A stretch of DNA of 64,000 nucleotides, taken from positions 5,981,194 to 6,045,193 of the forward strand of contig NC_081149.1 in the NCBI RefSeq assembly GCF_958295425.1. Reading direction: 5' to 3'. Origin of the DNA: Solea solea. Lineage: Eukaryota; Chordata; Actinopteri; Pleuronectiformes; Soleidae. Made by a program: the position numbers and the translations under genes. The notes beneath the pieces were generated by a model that saw only the letters and a program-made list of their open reading frames with translations, was not told where the DNA came from and ran no database searches. Each line of letters starts with the position of its first letter. Within the stretch, counting starts at the first letter, position 1. Below, piece after piece: positions 22,502 to 34,892 of this stretch.

Positions 22502-24388
22502 AGTCCTCAGTGATTGCTTTGGCAGCGTTCATCGTTGCCCTGAGACGCCAAACTCAGTTTGTTGAAGCGTCTTCTTCGTCCAGAGTGAAAGTCATTGTTT
22601 AATATTCTACTATCTGTGTGTTTCTTATGCCACTTTAAGTGTTTGTTTTACCCTCATTTTCTTGTGATCCTTTTAGAATCATTTATCTTGATTTTATACA
22701 AACTACAAACTCTATATTTATTTTAAGCTTTTATTTTCTATTTTCTACAGGGTTTTATCAGAGTTGTTTAGTTAGTTTTGCACTTAACTAAGGAACCACT
22801 TACATGGGGGTTTTATATATTCTTTATAGAAACTTATTTCTTTCCTATTTTCTTTTTTTAATTATTTCAATTTTAAAGTGTTCTATATATTTTCTGATTA
22901 TTTATTGATACTGAGCTAAAAGCTGTTTGTGTACGGGCTCGGTGCTGCTCGATGTGTTCTCATTTTCCTCATTTTCCTAATTCAGTCTCCTTTGTTTTTC
23001 TTCCTTATTCTTTATTTATTTTGAAAGCAATTTGTACTTTAGCTTAAAAAAAAAAAAAAATTAATTGGAAAAGATGGGCGGTGCAAGCGCTCGTACGGAG
23101 CAAAGCGTTGCTAAGCGCTGACGTCGTGACAGCGGATGGATCGTCCCCACGCGCGTACGCGCCGAGGACCGCCGCGCCGCCTCACTCTTGATGTGAGCTC
23201 TCGCCGACGCGGAGATTTGGTTTGAGCGAGTGACTCGGCTCTGCGGGAACACCTGTTTCCTCCCCGGCCTCCAGATGGTTCGCATGCAGATCTGAATGCA
23301 TTCCATACGATGTCGGGCTTAACTGAGTGCGCATCAAAAACATGCGGCTCCTTTGGTTGGGGGCGACGCTGGCGTCCGTGTGTCCGTCGTACATGAAACA
23401 TGCTTATCGTTGGTTTATAGTTCATTAGAACGTTGACACGAGGAGGTCGGATTGATCACGTGTTGCAGTTTTTACTACTTGACGTCATCTATCGCGATGC
23501 TGTATAACACTAAAGTGTAGCCTCCTGTTGCTATAGTTTTACCTTAAACGTGACATGAAAAATGGACTTTATCTCTCGAGTCTTTTGGTTTCCTCAGTGA
23601 CGTCAATCAAGAAGTGGGAATATAGTGAATAGCCACTAGAGGGCGACTACACTGGTTGCACAAAAATAACTCCAAGGAGCTTTTAATTGAGAATTGATTT
23701 GTAATGTTATTCCCTGAAAGGTTAACCCTTAGTGCCCATGTGACACAGATCTGTGCCGCAGGTGCACCCAAGGTCACATATTCAGGCTTTAAAAAATGTG
23801 TTTGTTGAGTCAAAGTTATGTTTCAGTTCATATCAAATGTTTAGTAGTGATATAAAGTAGCAATAATTGTGCAGAAGTCACAAAAGTAGACAGTTTTTTC
23901 CTCTTCTTTTTGTTCATGAAAACGAGCCAAGTGAACCAAATTTCACAAATTCAATCCGATTTGAAACATTTGAAGTACTTCTTGTACACGCTATGCTGCA
24001 CTCAGTCATCTGTGTGCACGATTTACAAGCATCTCTGTAAACACCTGCTGTCATTTTGAATTGACGAATCCAAGAGATGTTTAGGCAAATAATTAAACAC
24101 TTCAGTTGTCATGCATTATGTTATTTAAAACATATACACATAAATCTTGACTTAAAAAGGTCAGTTAAATTCTGTAAAATTTGTTTTGGGACCGAAAAAA
24201 AATCATTGTTTGTATAAGAACTCACTTACACACACTACACTTAACTTATATGTTAATGCAAATATTACAAACATATTGTACTGGCCTCCTGAATGTTGTA
24301 CACGCTGTGTAAAAGGCATCACGTGTTTATCCACTCATGAAAACATAATCATGGATATTTAATTCATTTGTTCTCTGCCCATAGATCC
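22502..24388. other. Unique sequence, no gene seen
   Basis: AT-rich to 23060, then a CpG-rich patch at about 23070-23350 with overlapping minus-strand frames that carry no recognisable motif. The remainder is AT-rich. I cannot support a promoter or gene here. Confidence 0.35.
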
Positions 24389-24396
24389 TCCTAAAG

Positions 24397-24669
24397 CAGG
24401 GGCCTCATACTCAGGTGACCTGGGGGCCACTGAACTGTCTATAAAGTCGACATTTGTTTGGGGGGAAAATAGTAGTCAGGGTGTGTGATCAACTTAAAAC
24501 TAAAACTATATCACAATATTCCATCATGATATTGTGAATATAACATGGCGATATTTCACCAAATTTCTAAATAAAACATTTATTTTTAAATGGAGCCACC
24601 TATAGACCACAAAATGAAAAAAAAATCTGTCATTATAACTTGCATTATAACGCATGTTTGACACCTCTG
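24397..24669. mobile_element. hAT-like MITE with 8-bp target duplication
   Basis: The left end CAGGGGCCTCATACTCAGG and the right end TGTTTGACACCTCTG are diverged inverted repeats of the familiar CAGGGGTGTCAAAC hAT terminus. The flanking octamers TCCTAAAG (24389-24396) and TCCTGAGG (24670-24677) agree at 6 of 8 positions. The element is 273 bp and has no coding capacity, so any movement must have used a transposase encoded elsewhere. Confidence 0.8.
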
Positions 24670-24679
24670 TCCTGAGGCC

Positions 24680-24710
24680 TACACACACACACACACACAC
24701 ACACACACTG
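24680..24710. repeat. (CA)n microsatellite
   Basis: About 15 CA units just outside the MITE at 24397-24669. Confidence 0.9.
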
Positions 24711-24910
24711 ATCCTTTAAAGCAGACGCAGTTTGAATGGGGAACACTGAATAAAACATGAGGATCAATGAGGCGACCTTCTGACATGAATATGAACATGA
24801 ACATATCTATGTTTAAAGAAGAAGAAGAAGAAGACGATGACAGACAGAGACACTCTGTCCAGAATTCACTCTCCTTTATGCACACACAGTATTCTGCCTC
24901 ACATCACGTG

Positions 24911-24970
24911 CAGCAGCAGCATCAGCAGCAGCAGCATCATCAGCAGCAGCAGCAGCAGCAGCAGCATCAC
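24911..24970. repeat. (CAG)n tract with CAT interruptions
   Basis: About 18 units, with CAT replacing CAG at several positions. Interrupted tracts are usually more stable than pure ones. Confidence 0.9.
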
Positions 24971-25849
24971 CAAGTGCACGTCAATCCAACACGAATCAGC
25001 GATTGCTAATGTTGGCACATGCGTACATACGGGGGAGCCGCGGCTTTGATCGCCGCACCTCCTCGCTCCCCGTTGCGTGACATCCCCCCTGTGTGATATA
25101 TATATATGTGTGTGTGTGTGTTGCTTATAGAAGCCCATGCCTGGGCCTCATAGGTTCACATGTATATTTAACGTCCTCTCTGGTGCATTAGGGAGCGGGA
25201 AGAGCCGAGCTCGACGCCGCCGCCGTCTTATCGCTTCACGAATGTCCACATTTGTTAGCAAAGATTTCTGTGCATTAGCCCCGGGAGCAGTTATATACAC
25301 ATGGGAGTGTGCGTGCGTGTGTGTGTGTGAGTTTGCGTATGAATTTTTAAACATGTGTAACATATTCTATAAGGATATTTTTAGGTCAGTCTCCTTCCTA
25401 CGCATGTGTGTTTATGAAGCTCTGTGTGCGAGTGTGTTCGCGAGCCGCGGCCCCTGCGATCCATCCTCCTCTGCAACGGGGGTTAAAGCCACACACTCGG
25501 GGCAGCGGTGGCTGCAGGAGACAGAGCACACGGGCGGGCAGCTCATTAGATAGCCCCCCCGGTGCCCCCCCCCCACCCACACCCCACCCCGTGTGGAGTG
25601 TGAAGGAGAAAAACGCCCATTAGCAAAACGAGCGACGCACCCATCGCTCACACAAACACTCGGGATGTTTACCGAGCGCGAGTCGGCCAACCTGTGCACA
25701 CTGTGTGTGTCTTACTGTCGCACACGGGGTCGCACACGGGGGGAAAAGTGTTGAAAAGGTTTATCTGGAGTCGCCGCGTCTCCTCGTGAAGCAAACGATT
25801 CCTTTTGTTGTTCTGTGCCGCAACTCTCGGGACAGTTTCCTCGTTTGAA
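24971..25849. other. Moderately CpG-rich unique sequence
   Basis: Several overlapping frames on both strands around 25137-25700, short GT runs and a C run near 25554-25572. No coding exon is supported. Confidence 0.35.
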
Positions 25850-26060
25850 AAGAGCATCAGGAGCAATATTTAATGAGTTTGTAATAAAATGTAAATGAAA
25901 CAGTGGATTCAAAAATTTATAAAGTGGGAAGCGCAACATTAATTATTCAATGGAGCGCTGGGCGCCGCACAGCCACCTATGCATTTTTAGCTAATTGAGG
26001 CGGCGTACTATCATATACAAATATTAAAACCTCATTTTGCCGGTTTTAAAGTGAGAGTTT
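25850..26060. promoter_or_regulatory. Strong candidate conserved non-coding block
   Basis: Unique AT-leaning sequence with tightly packed cores: TTTAATGAGTTTGTAATAAA, CAACATTAATTATTCAATGG, TATGCATTTTTAGC, TAGCTAATTGAGG and ATACAAATATTAAAACC. No simple repeat interrupts it. The texture is that of vertebrate developmental enhancers. Conservation is not tested. Confidence 0.4.
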
Positions 26061-26210
26061 GGATCTTTTAATCCAACGTACACAAAATGGGCAACAAATG
26101 GGGAAAATAGAAAGAATGTCGCCCATAAAATGCTTGTTACCTTAAGTGTGCCCTGTCTAAAGAATAAGTTTGCTGCTTTTACGTGACATTTTTATCACTT
26201 TTGTTAAAGC

Positions 26211-26440
26211 ACACTCCTCCACACCAGTGTCCATTGACAAAAACAGAACTCAGGAGTGGCCGGTTTACTTCATCAGTAATTTGTCTGTTGCTTCGGGTAA
26301 TCCAGATGAAGCATTTCAAACACTGAAGTCACAGAAGAAGAGATTTAAACGTATTGATGGAGGCAGCAGTGGATTGGAAACTACTGTGTCCTGTGAGCTC
26401 ACATTGCGGTTTTTGTCAATGGAATTTGGTATGGAGGAGT
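26211..26440. mobile_element. Palindromic element, copy 4
   Basis: Left end ACTCCTCCACACCAGTGTCC, right end GTCAATGGAATTTGGTATGG. The right arm carries TTGATGGAGGCAGCAGTGG and TGTGTCCTGTGAGC, the inverse of the left arm text of other copies. Diverged but complete. Confidence 0.6.
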
Positions 26441-27784
26441 AAGTAGTTTGCAAAGTGATATAAATGTTTGTTTTCTGTTGGGAAAAAGTCGGTCTGAGAG
26501 CAAGAAAAAGCTGTGAAATCACTTTTAAGAGAGCATAACATTAAGATTATACACATCTGGGTGCTAAAAGTCACCTCCATGTGAAACCTCACTTAAAACT
26601 ACTCCTTTACGCTTGTGTTCCAGCCCAGTTTTGCCCGTTTTTTGTGTGTTTTTTTTCCTTTTACGATGTTTCCTCCACCGTGACGCTAAATGGCAGAAGC
26701 GGTCATTTGTCACTGCCTTTCAAAGTGACACCTCCTGATCCAACAGGACAACATAGTTTATCACAGCCGTCCGAGTGACTGATACAACAACGACTCGCAT
26801 CACCATGTCGTGGTTCACCACCTCGTTGATCAAGGTTCGGCGCTGTTCTGGCAACTGCAGCGCTGCGGTTTTAAAGGAACGTAATCCAATTTAAAGTCTC
26901 CGTCCTCGCGTCGGGATTTTAAATCAAAAGGCAGGTGTGTTTTTTTTTTTGTTTTTTTTTTTATTTATAGTCTAACAATTAGAAAAACGCAGCTTGTTTG
27001 GTCCGAAACCAGAGAGATTAAAGTGACAGTGATGTAAAAGCAAGTAAACCTGTGTGTGTGTGTGTTTGAGAAGCCGGACAGTTTGGTATTTGCACACAAT
27101 AAATCACTGCAAGATTTATTGTTGCAGCACTAAACCTAAGTAGATCAAAGAGCCACTCCATCACAGTTAAGACAGCAATATGAAATATTGTGTCCTGGGT
27201 GTATGCATGTGTCATCTGTGCAGTGAACCCGTGAAGCTCATCGCTGCTCGTCTGTGAGCAGCACAGAATCCTGGGTAATAAGCGTGTCCGAGGCTGATTT
27301 CTCCCCGCGACCTCTGACCTCGGGAGTTTTCCCTCCCAACATCCCTGTTAAAACCCCCCCGTGCCCCCCCCCGACTCATGAATCTCTGCCAAACGTAAAA
27401 AAGACTTGCGAAAACGGCGCCTGATCCCCCGCGTTAGCCGCACCGGCGCTAATTTGCTATTATGCGCAATCTTGCACTCGTGTGTGTGTGTGTGGGTGAG
27501 TGACTTCACACAGAGAGTGTGTGTGCGTTACGGTCTGCTGCTCCTGTCTGTGTCGTCCTCCTGCCGTCACGTGAATGATGGATTTCATCAGATGAGAATC
27601 AGGACGCGCATCATGCCCTGTGTTTGTTTTGGCGAGGACAGCGTCTCATTGGAATCCGGCTGGGTTTCACTCTCAAGGAACCGACTTCAGACCCCCCCCC
27701 CCCAGTCTCCACCTCGAGCCCTTCACATCTCTAGTTTGCCAGTTAGCGAGAAGTGGTTGGAGGTCTCCCTCGCCCTCTCTTGTC
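26441..27784. other. Unique sequence, no gene seen
   Basis: Poly-T near 26939-26965, short (GT)n near 27051-27064 and C runs near 27354-27372 and 27690-27702. No feature is supported. Confidence 0.35.
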
Positions 27785-28060
27785 TCCCCGTCTCTCCGCG
27801 GCGCGATAATTAGCTGCCGACTGTCGGGTAATTATCCGAGCTGCATCTAATTTTGGTCGCCACCTCGGACGATAATGGTCAAAATGAAATCAATGGCGAG
27901 CATGTGCTCGGTTGGCACATTCCAAACGGCCTCCGCTGATTAATGCGTTAATGGCCGCAGTTGCATCGGCGGCGGTCATGTGTTTATATCTCATTTGGTT
28001 TTTGTAATAAACAGTAGATTAATAGAGATATGGGATTAATTAGTGTTTTTTCTCTCTCTC
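27785..28060. promoter_or_regulatory. Strong candidate conserved non-coding block
   Basis: Homeodomain-like cores recur throughout: GCGATAATTAGCTGCC, GGGTAATTATCCGAG, GCTGATTAATGCGTTAATGG, AATAAACAGTAGATTAATAG and GGGATTAATTAGTG. Moderate GC, unique, ending in a CT-rich tract. It is among the most enhancer-like segments of the window by eye. Confidence 0.4.
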
Positions 28061-28199
28061 CCTCCCTCTCTCTCCCTCTCTCTGTCTATAAATCACCACA
28101 TTAAACAGCTTCATGATTGAGTTTATAGAAATTGTCCAGCCCAGTCTGCTAGAGAAAAAGAAAACAAAAAAAAGGCACATTTGTGCAAAAACAAGAATG

Positions 28200-28670
28200 T
28201 TTGAATAGTGGAGTAGCAACGCGATTTAGCGAGTATCACAGTCAGTGGCGGCGTCGCACACAGTGAAGCAGCAGACCACACTTTCAGACCCAGTGTTTCG
28301 CTGATTGTTGCAGGAAACTTAACAAAAGGCTCGCCTAATCAAATCAACGCCAAGCTTGAGTGTGTACGGCCTCGTACAAATATGTTTCGCCTTTTTATCT
28401 GACCGTTAAACGTCCCCTATCCAGCCGAAAAACCCAGCTTTGCTTTGCTTCATAAACTCCTTACTCCCTGCACCAAAGTCCATAGAGAAAATCAGCCATT
28501 TAACATCGTGCCACACAGGAGCTGTTGATCCACCGCTGCCTCATAACAAAGGTCAAATGTGTTATTTTGTGACTTTGGTGTTTGAAAGGCTTTTGCTCAT
28601 ATTTACCCTCAGTGTCACAAACTTGCCAAATGAGGCAGCTACAGAGCAGCAGCTCCTGTGAGCAGCTTCA
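28200..28670. mobile_element. Palindromic element, copy 5 (longer subfamily)
   Basis: CTGCACCAAAGTCCATAGAG at 28468 starts the palindromic part, followed by CACACAGGAGCTGTTGATCC and GGTCAAATGTGTTATTTTG. GAGGCAGCTACAGAGCAGC is the start of the right arm, but the terminal repeat is lost. The upstream part (GAGTAGCAACGCGATTTAGC, CTTAACAAAAGGCTCGCC) matches the copy at 19925-20390. Confidence 0.65.
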
Positions 28671-30049
28671 GTCAGGAAACACTGTACTACACTGTACCTA
28701 TGATTATTTTTCCTCTTTAAAACATGCACGTACTGTAACATAGATGTAAATAATGAACACACTTTTTTTTTGTGCAGTGGCTTGAGTTCAAATGCATCTG
28801 CGGTGGACACGAGTGAGAAACACCCTGTGTCATAACGACAGTCGCTGTGTAGATTATCGTCGCATGAGTCACTTTCTCAGCCAAACGCACACACACACAC
28901 ACACGCGTGAGTACAGGTGTCGTGGAAAATATGTGCAAAATGGCTCCACACATTGGGCATTTTGTCAAGGAAACGATCGTCCCCCAACGTTCACGGGCAC
29001 CGAGAAGTGCCATTAAGCGGAGCAGCGAGTGTAAAAAGGCAGGTGCGACTGAGGAAGTGCCCCCACCTTCAAACCAACACTGTCACCTCCCCAGTCCCAG
29101 CTGGGGATTGGGTGAATGTGGAGTTATAAAAGCGTAGAGGAGGAAGTGGAGGCACACTGCGTATGTCATGGTGATGACAGCCGTACTGTATGTGGCAGTA
29201 AATCCAACATACTTATGCATCATTTCCTGTTTGGACTGAGGGAAAAGTGTCAGCGGTAAGACAAGCGTCTGTGCCGGTGCATCAGTCTCTCTGAGAGGTG
29301 GAGCAGTGGCGCTGCGGCGTTTAAGTGGCAGACACGGGGAGGCCTGCGAGGTCACAGACACAACCCACTGCCACTACCAGACTCACTCAAAGATGTTTCA
29401 AATGAGTGAAACTGATGCAATAAAACATATGTATTCATAGAGTTTTGCTCTCTCTCCAACCTGGGAAAACACAATTACAGAGTTGTTAAATGAGAGCACG
29501 AACCACCATCTTTTCCTCTCAATCTCCGCCTCTTTATTACAAACTTCAAAATTAAACGTTTCATAGACAATAAACATTCCCTTGTGCAATTCGGTTTCAG
29601 TCTCAATGTCCATTTGTTGGTTCAAATCTAAATAAATCATTACAGTTATATCTGCATTTCCCACATCAATGGTTTAAGCAGCTTCCACATACACAGAAAT
29701 AAACATTACTCTTTTTCCCTTAGGTGCAGCAATACCCCGACAAATATATAATATGTATTCACTAAAGAAATCTGCCTTTCTATTCACTTACTGTAAATAA
29801 ACCATCTTTGGTTTTAACTAAATATTTAAATGACAATTGTATCAGTAACATGAAACACAATACACATAGGGAGACGTGTTCAATTTAAAATGCATTTTCA
29901 AACACAAACCAAACATAAAACTATGACTGACTATGTCACGTTTAACTCTCTTCCTTTAACATTAACATTTGCATAACATGTCAGAATACCTTAACAAAAT
30001 CAGATTAACAATTAAATAAATCATACCAGGGAATAGGGACACCAGCACA
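28671..30049. other. Unique sequence, nothing recognised
   Basis: A short (CA)n near 28890-28904. The rest is unique and AT-rich toward 30000. Small open frames lack support. Confidence 0.4.
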
Positions 30050-30053
30050 GCAG

Positions 30054-31047
30054 GTTTCTCAATATCCATACTTGTGCGTACTTGTGCGTACTTGTGTAAA
30101 CGTCATCAGCCTCAGTCCAAGTGCTGTTCCAATTCTCAAGTAAGCGAACAGCTCCGCCCATTTTGACCAAGTATGCATCGGAGGTGACTTAAGCGTACTT
30201 GCGATGGCCATGTATCCCAGAATACATTTCAGCAGAGCATAGCAGCAGATAATATAAATATAAATCTGGAATAAATATTTTTCTGTGTCCCGGAACAAAG
30301 TTTTAACATCATTTGAGGCGAGAAAAGAGTCATTTAGAATTCAAACATGTGGTTTGTGTATGAAGATATGACGTATTTATAGTTTGGCAGCGACGTTTGT
30401 GGGAGGTGATAAGCTCCGCCTCTGCGGACGCTCGGCGCTCACTGTGCCCGGCACAGAGCAGCGTTACCTCGGCCTGTCCTGATGAAATGATCCGCTGTCA
30501 TTAGATGCTCGGTGTGATCCATAGATTTGTTGTTGACGTGTTATTTTGTTTTTAATGGAAACGTTTTGACCTGACAGTTTGAAAGTTTGTATATTATTAA
30601 TGTTTTTTTTATCTTAACTTTGAATTTTAGATTTATATTAAAGTCGCACGGTCATTGTATCTGTATTTAAATATAATATTAGATATGTAGAGTAGTATAT
30701 ATTTGTACACATTATATATTTATAGAGTAGTATATATGTATACATACATATATATGCATATATATGTATATATACTACTCTACAATGCTGTAATATATCT
30801 ATTTTGCACATTGTATTATTTGTATTGTATATTTTAATAAAAATAAATTAATAAATGAAGTCAAATATTTAAAATGTGAAAATAATAACAACATATATAT
30901 ATATATATGCATTTATTAAAAGTATTTCATATGTTCATTTATCAACACCGTAGGTGGCGCTAATGAGGCTGCAGCACTTGGTGCCAGCCACCATTCAAAC
31001 AGCAGAACAATACATACATACTTGCTTACTTGAGTATTGAGAAACGG
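30054..31047. mobile_element. Putative non-autonomous DNA element, about 1 kb
   Basis: The left end GGTTTCTCAATATCCATACT and the right end, read in reverse complement as CGTTTCTCAATACTCAAGTA, are matching terminal inverted repeats. Both continue into TACTTG/CAAGTA-rich text. No transposase frame is present. I could not define a clear target duplication, so the exact ends and superfamily remain open. Confidence 0.5.
30724..30783. repeat. AT-rich hairpin
   Basis: TAGAGTAGTATATAT and its reverse complement ATATATACTACTCTA bound an AT-rich, nearly self-complementary core. A further copy of the left arm lies at about 30687. It is located inside the element at 30054-31047. Confidence 0.75.
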
Positions 31048-31513
31048 CCTCGGTCTGAGGAGAGGAGGGCGGTGCGCCTCACCTTGAGTTCCGTGCTTAC
31101 CCGATACCCACACTTTGGTTCCCCCTTCTTTTCTTTCCTCCTACAGCCTTATTCTTGCACAATAATTCATGAAATAATAATCATGTTAAGTTAGACATTT
31201 AGCTGATTATTGTCGGCACTAATAAGATCATGTATAAAACAAAACACTCATGCAAATACATTCAAACTAAATAACAAGTGACTTAGTGTACTCAGATTAA
31301 GGTGTACCACACATACATACATCAAATAAAACACAGGCAAGGAAATACATACATTTTCACCACACACGGATCAGTTTTCCCAATTTATGATTGGGGAGAG
31401 ACTTCCTGAGACGCCCCAGATCCGGTGTTTGGACAACCTGAGTCACACTTTTGTGTCTGTGGTGAATCATTCTTCCTGGAGTCGGCCTCATATTCCCAGG
31501 AACGCCGCCACCG
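31048..31513. other. Unique sequence, nothing recognised
   Basis: AT-rich unique sequence without simple repeats of note. Confidence 0.4.
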
Positions 31514-31538
31514 CCGCTGCTGCTGCTGCTGCTGCAGC
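31514..31538. repeat. Short (CTG)n tract
   Basis: About seven CTG units preceded by CCGCC units. Confidence 0.85.
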
Positions 31539-33423
31539 TCACAGTTTATATCCAACACCATTTGGGGATTGTAGTGGCTGTATTGAAGCGTGTGGAGGTT
31601 GTGACGTTACAGTTGTTTGACACCAACACAATCCAACAATGAAAGCTGAGGCTACATGTACACTGCAGGTCTTGATGCTCGGTTACGACATTTTGTCTAT
31701 AGCCGTTAAATCTTCATCTTCGCTGTTTGACTTTTGGGGAGAAAACTTACAGGATGGATTGACCATGTTCACGACATGCACACATGTGTGTGTGCGTTTC
31801 TGTGTACTTAGTGAATGAGTGTGTTGTGTTGCGTTGTGTTGTGTTGCGTTGCATTTCCCCTCTGCACTTTGATCCGCCGTATCTTTTTGCAGCAGGAACT
31901 TTTAGCGACATCAGTATTCGGACAATATCGCGGGGGTCAGACGATCCACACCCCGCTCCCTCCCTCCCTCCCTCGTTGCACTCACCCCCACCCCCCATCC
32001 CATCCCATCCCACCCCCACCCTGATCCATTTTGCAGCGCTGCTTTAACTAGAAGCACGGGGAACAAATAAAAATAGATGGGCAAAGTTGTGAGATGTGAG
32101 CCCTGAGGGACGCACTGTACGGATACACATTTTCCACGAGCATTTGGAGCGGCCCCTTCTCGTCAAAGAATATTATCCTGCCCCCACCTCTCCTCACACC
32201 ACCTCACCCCCTTCCCCATCTTTGGATCACGGCCGTAATTCAATTGGGGATAGACAAGAGCAGGATTTCCTTCATGCTTTTTTTTTTTTTTTCTTCTCCT
32301 CCTTTCCCTATAAACGGGTTGTCTGCCTGTCAGCATTGATAATGCTATAGCCTGTACACACTGCAGCTAAGTCTGCCCAAACAGTGCTGCCATCCTCCAT
32401 ACTCTTCCAGCATTGAGGAGCTTCTCCATGATTTACTCAATGCTTGTCTGCCCATCTGTTTTTTTCTCTCTCTCAGTTTCATTGTCTCTCCCTCTCCCGA
32501 GGACGTCTCTCCTTCTCCTGCGCTGATCTGTTTTTCTATTCCACAATCTAAGCATTGTCCATCTGATACGTCTGCGTGTCTCCGGCTATGTTTTCATCCA
32601 TGGAGAGAGGAATGAAATGCGATCTGACAGCAGCTTGTTTTTTTTTTGTTACTGTATGCCTCTACCTTCCAGGCTCTCGGGCTCCGCGTGGTTTGAACAT
32701 CCCAGCTGATTCTCCAGCGCATTATCAGCGAGGCTGGGGTTTTAAGTTATGGCCTGAAATCAGCTCATCCACGGGCAGCAGGTATACTCTGAAGCTCCAC
32801 GCGCGCACATCATTGGTCAGCTAACAAGGACACAAATAAGTAAATGATATACAGACTGACAGGTGCGATCGACCAGAACAAAATAAATAAAAAGGTTCAA
32901 TGCCGAGAGCGGCCGGCTTCCTCCGAGAGTTTCATCTCTGAGATTCTTAACTCTGACAGCTTCTTGACAGCATTGACTTCAGAACTGTATCTGACACTCA
33001 GACACGCTGTTATCATTTTTCCTGGGATGTTCAACATCATGTTAATGGGTGTCGGGAGAATGTGACAAGGTGTGGCAAACATCAGAGTCGCACTTAAGCT
33101 TTTTGTCACGCTTGTACGTAGAGTGAATATCAAGAGAAGGTTCATTTATTAAGCAGTTGGAACACCCGACATGTTAGGGAAGTCTCTGCGGCGCTAATTT
33201 AATAATAATTAAGCTTTTTGTGCATGTATATGAAAGAATTAGGGTGGAGCAATATGGCAATAAGAATATTTTTCCCATTTTGATGAATATTTATCATAGT
33301 TTCCCCCCCGATACTGTTTAAAGGAGGAAAAGCATCCTGAAGAAACCAGAGATTTAATTAGTTAAACTTTAACGCGTAGTTTATTTCCATATAAAATGAA
33401 AAAAAAACACTATTGAAGCTTGT
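31539..33423. other. Unique sequence, no gene seen
   Basis: GTGTTGC-type short repeats near 31818-31850, C-rich text near 31960-32025, T tract near 32279-32293. Nothing meets the standard for a gene or element. Confidence 0.35.
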
Positions 33424-33429
33424 TTAGCT

Positions 33430-33566
33430 GTTAGCAGCACGGAAGTAGCGCAGCACTGCTAATGCTAGTGTTGTTAGCAGAACAGACGTATCACGCACTG
33501 CTAATGCTAGTGTTGTTAGCTGCACGGAAGTAGCACAGCACTGCTAATGCTAGTGTAGCTAACAGC
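33430..33566. repeat. 42-43-bp tandem repeat, three copies
   Basis: CACTGCTAATGCTAGTGT starts at 33454, 33496 and 33539. Between copies runs TTGTTAGC plus AGTAGC/GACGTATC-type text. A remnant of a fourth copy precedes them. Confidence 0.85.
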
Positions 33567-34595
33567 AAACAAACTATTACTCTTAAGCTAACTTGCAGGC
33601 GTCAAGCTAGCATGAGTCAGCATTTTCTTCTTCGTCTCCAAGTTCTGGTTGACATTCTTGTTTTTACAGACCAGTTTTTTTTTGTGTTTTTTTATTTTTC
33701 TTTACCAACAATGTCCTCAACTTGGCAGGATAACACAAGTTCACTTTAAAGTCCACCACCACTTTTGTTGCCCTCAGCTCCACTTTCACTCGTTTTCCAA
33801 CTTGACCTTCTTCGTTCTTTTGGGAACGTTCTGGGTGTTGTGAGCGGAAAAGGCCAACTCTGACTGGCAGATGTCTCGCCTATTTCTATTTCTCTAGCTT
33901 TACATATAACTCTACATTACAAATCCTGAATTTAAACACTATCGCCTTTCCAGACCCTCTTATCACCCAGCCCCCTTAGATGGTTGATTACCAATAACTA
34001 AAGACGTCAGAGAAGACTTCAAAGACGTGGATATTTTCATTGGTTGACATGGAATACAGCCATTCACAGCTGGCGTTGCAATGCGTTCTGGATGCGTCTC
34101 TTGTGACCACATGAGATCAGATCTGTCTTCTCTTTGTCCTTTATTCAAAAACACTCCCATATCGTGTCTGCATGTGAGAACAAAGTAACGTGTCTGAGGA
34201 AACATCCACACTGTTGTAACATGAAGTAGCATCGCTACCATTCACAACTAAATGATATCGTGTCAGTGGCTGCCAATAAATCAACTTATGGTTACTGATT
34301 AGAGGGAAAGAAACTGCGGGTCAGAGGTTGTCTCTAATCGAATGTGGTTTTCTGGCATTCAGACACATTTAGCGTATATAGTAAGTAGCGTCCAGACCTG
34401 TGCCTCGTGTGAGCTGCACATTATCCAATCACACAGGATAGATGTTAATACCCGGTCTGGAGCAGAGTGTGCGAGAGTAGCCCAGGAATCCAAAAACAAA
34501 AGCCGTTAAACGAAGAGTAAGATGGAGAAAGAGAGGGAGAGTGATAGGCTGCATCAGAGTGGTGAGGAAGCTAATGCCTCCTGAGACTGTTTGTA
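33567..34595. other. Unique sequence, nothing recognised
   Basis: T-rich text near 33680-33700. No gene, element or clear regulatory cluster. Confidence 0.4.
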
Positions 34596-34862
34596 AGTGA
34601 GGGAGGCCTTTGGATGGCGCGCTGACTTCAGTATGTGCATTACTCAGCCACATAAATCTGGGAGCCCCCGCCTCGGCTGCCTGCTTTGGTTTGGCTTTAA
34701 TTACCTGAGCTATCCTGCACTCACCACCAGCACTTCCCTAATGGGGCTGCCTCACTCGGGCATCACTCACACTCAGTCCGGCCAGCTGGCAGGATGGCCT
34801 GAGGGGGGGGAGCCTGGTCCTCCTATTATAACTCCAAGTCTGTGCCCTAACACACCTGTAGT
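34596..34862. promoter_or_regulatory. Candidate conserved non-coding block
   Basis: GTGCATTACTCAGCCACATA, TTTGGCTTTAATTACCTGAG and CTTCCCTAATGGGGC occur in unique moderate-GC sequence. A (GT)n follows at 34868-34892. Confidence 0.3.
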
Positions 34863-34892
34863 CTGAGCATGTGTGTGTGTGTGTGTGTGTGC

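Noticed and set aside
23061..23425. CpG-rich minus-strand gene start
   Set aside because: Three overlapping minus frames exist, but none has a good start context followed by a donor, and no protein motif is seen.
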